Shown here one piece after another: positions 5,853 to 7,845 of a stretch of 7,845 nt of DNA. Position 1 is the stretch's first letter, and every line of letters starts with the position of its first letter. The stretch comes from Pseudomonadota bacterium (GTDB taxonomy: Bacteria > Pseudomonadota > Alphaproteobacteria > Rhizobiales > Afifellaceae). The notes under the pieces were generated by a model, which was not told the origin of the DNA, ran no database searches, and saw only the letters and a list, made by a program, of their open reading frames with translations. Made by a program: the position numbers and the translations under genes. The stretch lies in the NCBI GenBank assembly GCA_023417735.1, contig JAEZEK010000390.1:1-7845 (forward strand). Direction: 5' to 3'.

Positions 5853-6335
5853 ATGGACCTGAAATTCAGGGTGGCCGGGCGCATCGCGCGTCCCGTCGGG
5901 GAAGTGTTCGAGGCCGTCGTCAATCCGACCGAACTGTCGCGCTACTTCACCACCGGCGGCGCGACGGGGCGGATCGAGCCGGGCGCGATGGTGACATGGG
6001 ACTTTCACGATTTTCCCGGAGCGTTCCCGGTCTGGGTGACGGAGGTGGAGCCGGAGCGGCGCATCGTGCTCCAGTGGGAGGCGAACGAAGGCGCGCCGTC
6101 GGACGGTGACGCGGCCGTGACCGCCGACGCCGGGTACCGGACCACCGTCACCATGACCTTCGAGCCACTGGAGGACGGCCGGACGCTGGTGACGATCTCG
6201 GAGGAAGGCTGGCGCGAGACGCCGGCGGGCCTCAGCGCCTCCTACGGCAACTGCCAGGGCTGGACGCAGATGCTGTGCGCCATGAAGGCGTGGCTCGAGC
6301 ACGGCATCAACCTGCGCGAGGGCATGTTCAAGTAG
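5853..6335 (+). CDS. SRPBCC / AHSA1-type START-like domain protein
   Basis: This 160-residue single-domain protein is of the SRPBCC (Bet v1-like) fold, AHSA1/polyketide-cyclase-like branch. Members bind hydrophobic ligands in a helix-grip cavity; this one's ligand is unknown. Hallmarks are an opening strand DLKFRVAGRIARPVGEVFEAVVNPTELSRYFT, the mid-region GAMVTWDFHDFPGAFPVWVTEVEPERRIVLQW, TTVTMTFEPLEDGRTLVTISEEGW, and a C-terminal helix YGNCQGWTQMLCAMKAWLEHGINLREG. The ATG at 5853 has a strong AGGAGG (5842-5847) at five bases. There is no signal peptide or membrane segment, so it is probably cytoplasmic. Pairing with an adjacent ArsR-family gene is a recurrent arrangement, and the SRPBCC protein is probably the repressor's main target. 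It converges on pheA with a 12-bp gap. Confidence 0.92.
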   Translation: MDLKFRVAGRIARPVGEVFEAVVNPTELSRYFTTGGATGRIEPGAMVTWDFHDFPGAFPVWVTEVEPERRIVLQWEANEGAPSDGDAAVTADAGYRTTVTMTFEPLEDGRTLVTISEEGWRETPAGLSASYGNCQGWTQMLCAMKAWLEHGINLREGMFK

Positions 6336-6347
6336 CCCGCGGCGCCG

Positions 6348-7271
6348 TCAGCCGTGGCGGACGGGGCGGAGCTCGCGGTTCTCCTCGGGCTCCGCGATGT
6401 TGGCGCGGAACGGGCTCGCGGGATAGATCCCGACGATGCGCAGCTCCGCGGAGAAGAAGTCGAGCTCCTCCAGGGCGAGCGCGACGCTGCGGTCGTCGGG
6501 ATGGCCCTCGACATCGGCATAGAACATGGTCGCGAAGAAGCGGCCGCCGAGCTGGTAGCTCTCCAGCTTGGTCATGTTGACGCCGTTCGTCGCGAAACCG
6601 CCGAGCGCCTTGTAGAGCGCGGCCGGAACGTTGCGGACGCGGAAGACGAAGGAGGTGATGACCGGGCCGTTGCCGGCCACCGAACGGCGCGGCTCGCGCG
6701 AGAGGATCACGAAGCGCGTCGTGTTGTGGGCCTCGTCCTCCACGTCCTCGGCCAGGATGTCGAGGCCATAGATCTCGGCAGCGAGGCGGGAGGCGATCGC
6801 GCCGCGGCTCCGGTCCCCCAGCTCGGCGACGTGCCGGGCCGAGCCGGCGGTGTCCGCCGCCACCTCGGCGGTGATGCCCAGCCTCCGGATAAGCTTGCGG
6901 CACTGGCCGAGCGCCTGGACGTGGCTCTGCACCACCTTCAGGTCCTCCAGCCGGCTGCCGCGCACGCCCATCAGCTGGTGCCGCACGGGCAGGAAGTGCT
7001 CGCCGATGATCGAGAGATCGGAGGTCGGCAGCAGATGGTGGATGTCGGCGACCCGGCCGGCCACCGAGTTCTCGATCGGGATCATGCCGAGATCGGCGTC
7101 GCCGGACGACACCGCCTGGAAGCAGTCCTCGAAGGTCGGCAGCGGCACCGGCATGCAATCGGGGAACACCTCGAGGCACGCGATGTGCGAATTCGCCCCG
7201 AGCTCACCCTGGAAAACGACCCTCTGACCCGACACTTCAAACGCTCCCTGGCCTGTCGTGGTACTCGTCAT
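6348..7271 (-). CDS. pheA: Prephenate dehydratase, monofunctional, with ACT domain
   Basis: PheA converts prephenate to phenylpyruvate, the committed step towards phenylalanine. The 307-residue protein has the PDT domain from about residue 17 ([12 protein letters not shown]) to 192. Within it are [20 protein letters not shown] (SH-x-QAL-x-QC) and NTTRFVIL (183-190), the last carrying the TRF motif of the active site. A C-terminal ACT domain (about 203-283) follows, with [28 protein letters not shown] (233-240) and [13 protein letters not shown]; this is the usual site for phenylalanine feedback binding. There is no chorismate mutase domain, unlike the enterobacterial fusion. The ATG at 7271 overlaps the kdsB stop as ATGA, and there is no strong separate Shine-Dalgarno, so it is probably translationally coupled. 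A short variable tail ([14 protein letters not shown]) ends the protein. Confidence 0.96.
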   Translation of the reverse strand: MTSTTTGQGAFEVSGQRVVFQGELGANSHIACLEVFPDCMPVPLPTFEDCFQAVSSGDADLGMIPIENSVAGRVADIHHLLPTSDLSIIGEHFLPVRHQLMGVRGSRLEDLKVVQSHVQALGQCRKLIRRLGITAEVAADTAGSARHVAELGDRSRGAIASRLAAEIYGLDILAEDVEDEAHNTTRFVILSREPRRSVAGNGPVITSFVFRVRNVPAALYKALGGFATNGVNMTKLESYQLGGRFFATMFYADVEGHPDDRSVALALEELDFFSAELRIVGIYPASPFRANIAEPEENRELRPVRHG

Positions 7272-7845
7272 TGCGGCCGGGCGAGCAGCGCCCGCGCCCG
7301 CTCGAGGTCCGCCGGCGTGTCGACGCCGAGCGGGACCGCGTCTACGAGCACGACGTCGATCCGCATCCCCGCTTCGAGCGCCCTCAACTGCTCCAGCCGC
7401 TCCCGCATTTCAAGCGGGCTCGGCGGCAGCCGCACGAAACGGCCGAGCGCCTCCCGGCGCCAGGCGTAGAGCCCGATATGGTGAAGGAGCGGCCCGTCGC
7501 CGTGCGGCGCGGTCGCGCGGGTGAAGTAGAGCGCACGCATCCGGCCGGGCGCCAACGCGGTGCCGACCACCTTCACGACGTTTGGGTCCGTCCGCTCGTG
7601 CTCGACCGTGATGGTCGCCGCAAGCGTCGCGATGTCGACCTGCGGATCGCGGAGCGGGCCGAGCGACGCCCTGACCGAAACCGGATCGATCGTCGGCAGG
7701 TCGCCCTGCAGGTTCACCACCACGTCGTAGCGGCCGTCGGGATCGCGCAGGGCGAGCGCCTCGTGGATACGGTCGGAGCCGGAGGGATGCTCCCGCCCGG
7801 TCACAACCACGTCGGCGCCGCTCCCGGCGAGCGCATCCGCGATCT
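7268..7845 (-). CDS. kdsB: 3-deoxy-manno-octulosonate cytidylyltransferase (CMP-KDO synthetase), 5' end outside window
   Basis: KdsB activates KDO with CTP to form CMP-KDO, the donor for the inner core of lipopolysaccharide. About 191 residues are visible. The frame is open to the right edge, and roughly the first 55-60 residues of a normal protein near 245-255 are missing, including the N-terminal CTP-binding loop. Seen are [77 protein letters not shown] and the closing [18 protein letters not shown], all standard blocks. The GTG/Met at 7810 is internal. The stop overlaps the pheA start by four bases (ATGA), so the two form one transcript although their products serve different pathways. Confidence 0.95.
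   Translation of the reverse strand, partial: IADALAGSGADVVVTGREHPSGSDRIHEALALRDPDGRYDVVVNLQGDLPTIDPVSVRASLGPLRDPQVDIATLAATITVEHERTDPNVVKVVGTALAPGRMRALYFTRATAPHGDGPLLHHIGLYAWRREALGRFVRLPPSPLEMRERLEQLRALEAGMRIDVVLVDAVPLGVDTPADLERARALLARPQ

Noticed and set aside
6336..6350. Self-complementary CGGCGCCG between the SRPBCC gene and pheA as a terminator
   Set aside because: It has no loop and no T-run; the 12-bp gap is too short for a recognisable intrinsic terminator.
6354..7469. Open + strand frame of 371 codons opposite pheA/kdsB
   Set aside because: It is the antisense shadow of two well-identified genes, with no ribosome site or domain.

Overview
The window is a GC-rich stretch of chromosome, dense in genes and typical of an alphaproteobacterium, probably of the order Hyphomicrobiales (rhizobia and relatives). 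This is inferred from the style of several proteins: KdsB with an [13 protein letters not shown] motif, a monofunctional PheA with an ESYQ ACT motif, the DapD/DapE pair, and an HIT protein with an LHVHVIAR core. KdsB implies a Gram-negative, LPS-making cell. I see no insertion sequence, phage gene, CRISPR array, RNA gene, toxin-antitoxin pair or defence system. This is housekeeping DNA, and I did not find a convincing new multi-gene system.

Layout, left to right. (1) The 3' part of truA on the + strand runs in from the left edge. Its tail overlaps the tail of the next gene by 23 bp. (2) A minus-strand lysine/peptidoglycan cluster covers 520-3949. In transcription order it is dapD, a DUF805 membrane protein, a 104-bp gap, a second DUF805 membrane protein, dapE, and an uncharacterised membrane protein of about five helices. 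The last three are joined by start/stop overlaps (GTGA and TGATG). (3) A 136-bp divergent region (3950-4085) carries a likely dapD promoter and the upstream region of a + strand pair, an HIT-family protein and NudC (NADH/NAD-RNA pyrophosphatase). (4) A divergent regulator/target pair follows: an ArsR-family repressor (-) and an SRPBCC/AHSA1 protein (+). They share a 45-bp intergenic region with a perfect 7-bp-arm inverted repeat that overlaps the repressor's own start codon. (5) On the minus strand, kdsB (cut by the right edge) and pheA overlap by ATGA.

Function. DapD and DapE are two steps of the succinylase route to meso-diaminopimelate and lysine. KdsB activates KDO for LPS and PheA makes phenylpyruvate for phenylalanine. 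TruA modifies tRNA. HIT plus NudC looks like a small nucleotide house-cleaning unit. ArsR-SRPBCC looks like a self-contained sensor/response pair with an unknown ligand.

The most notable oddity is in DapE. The normally invariant Asp-Glu-Glu catalytic/metal motif reads Asp-Asp-Asp, so both the general-base and bridging-ligand glutamates are aspartates, while every other metal ligand is intact. There is no gene-free stretch above 300 bases.
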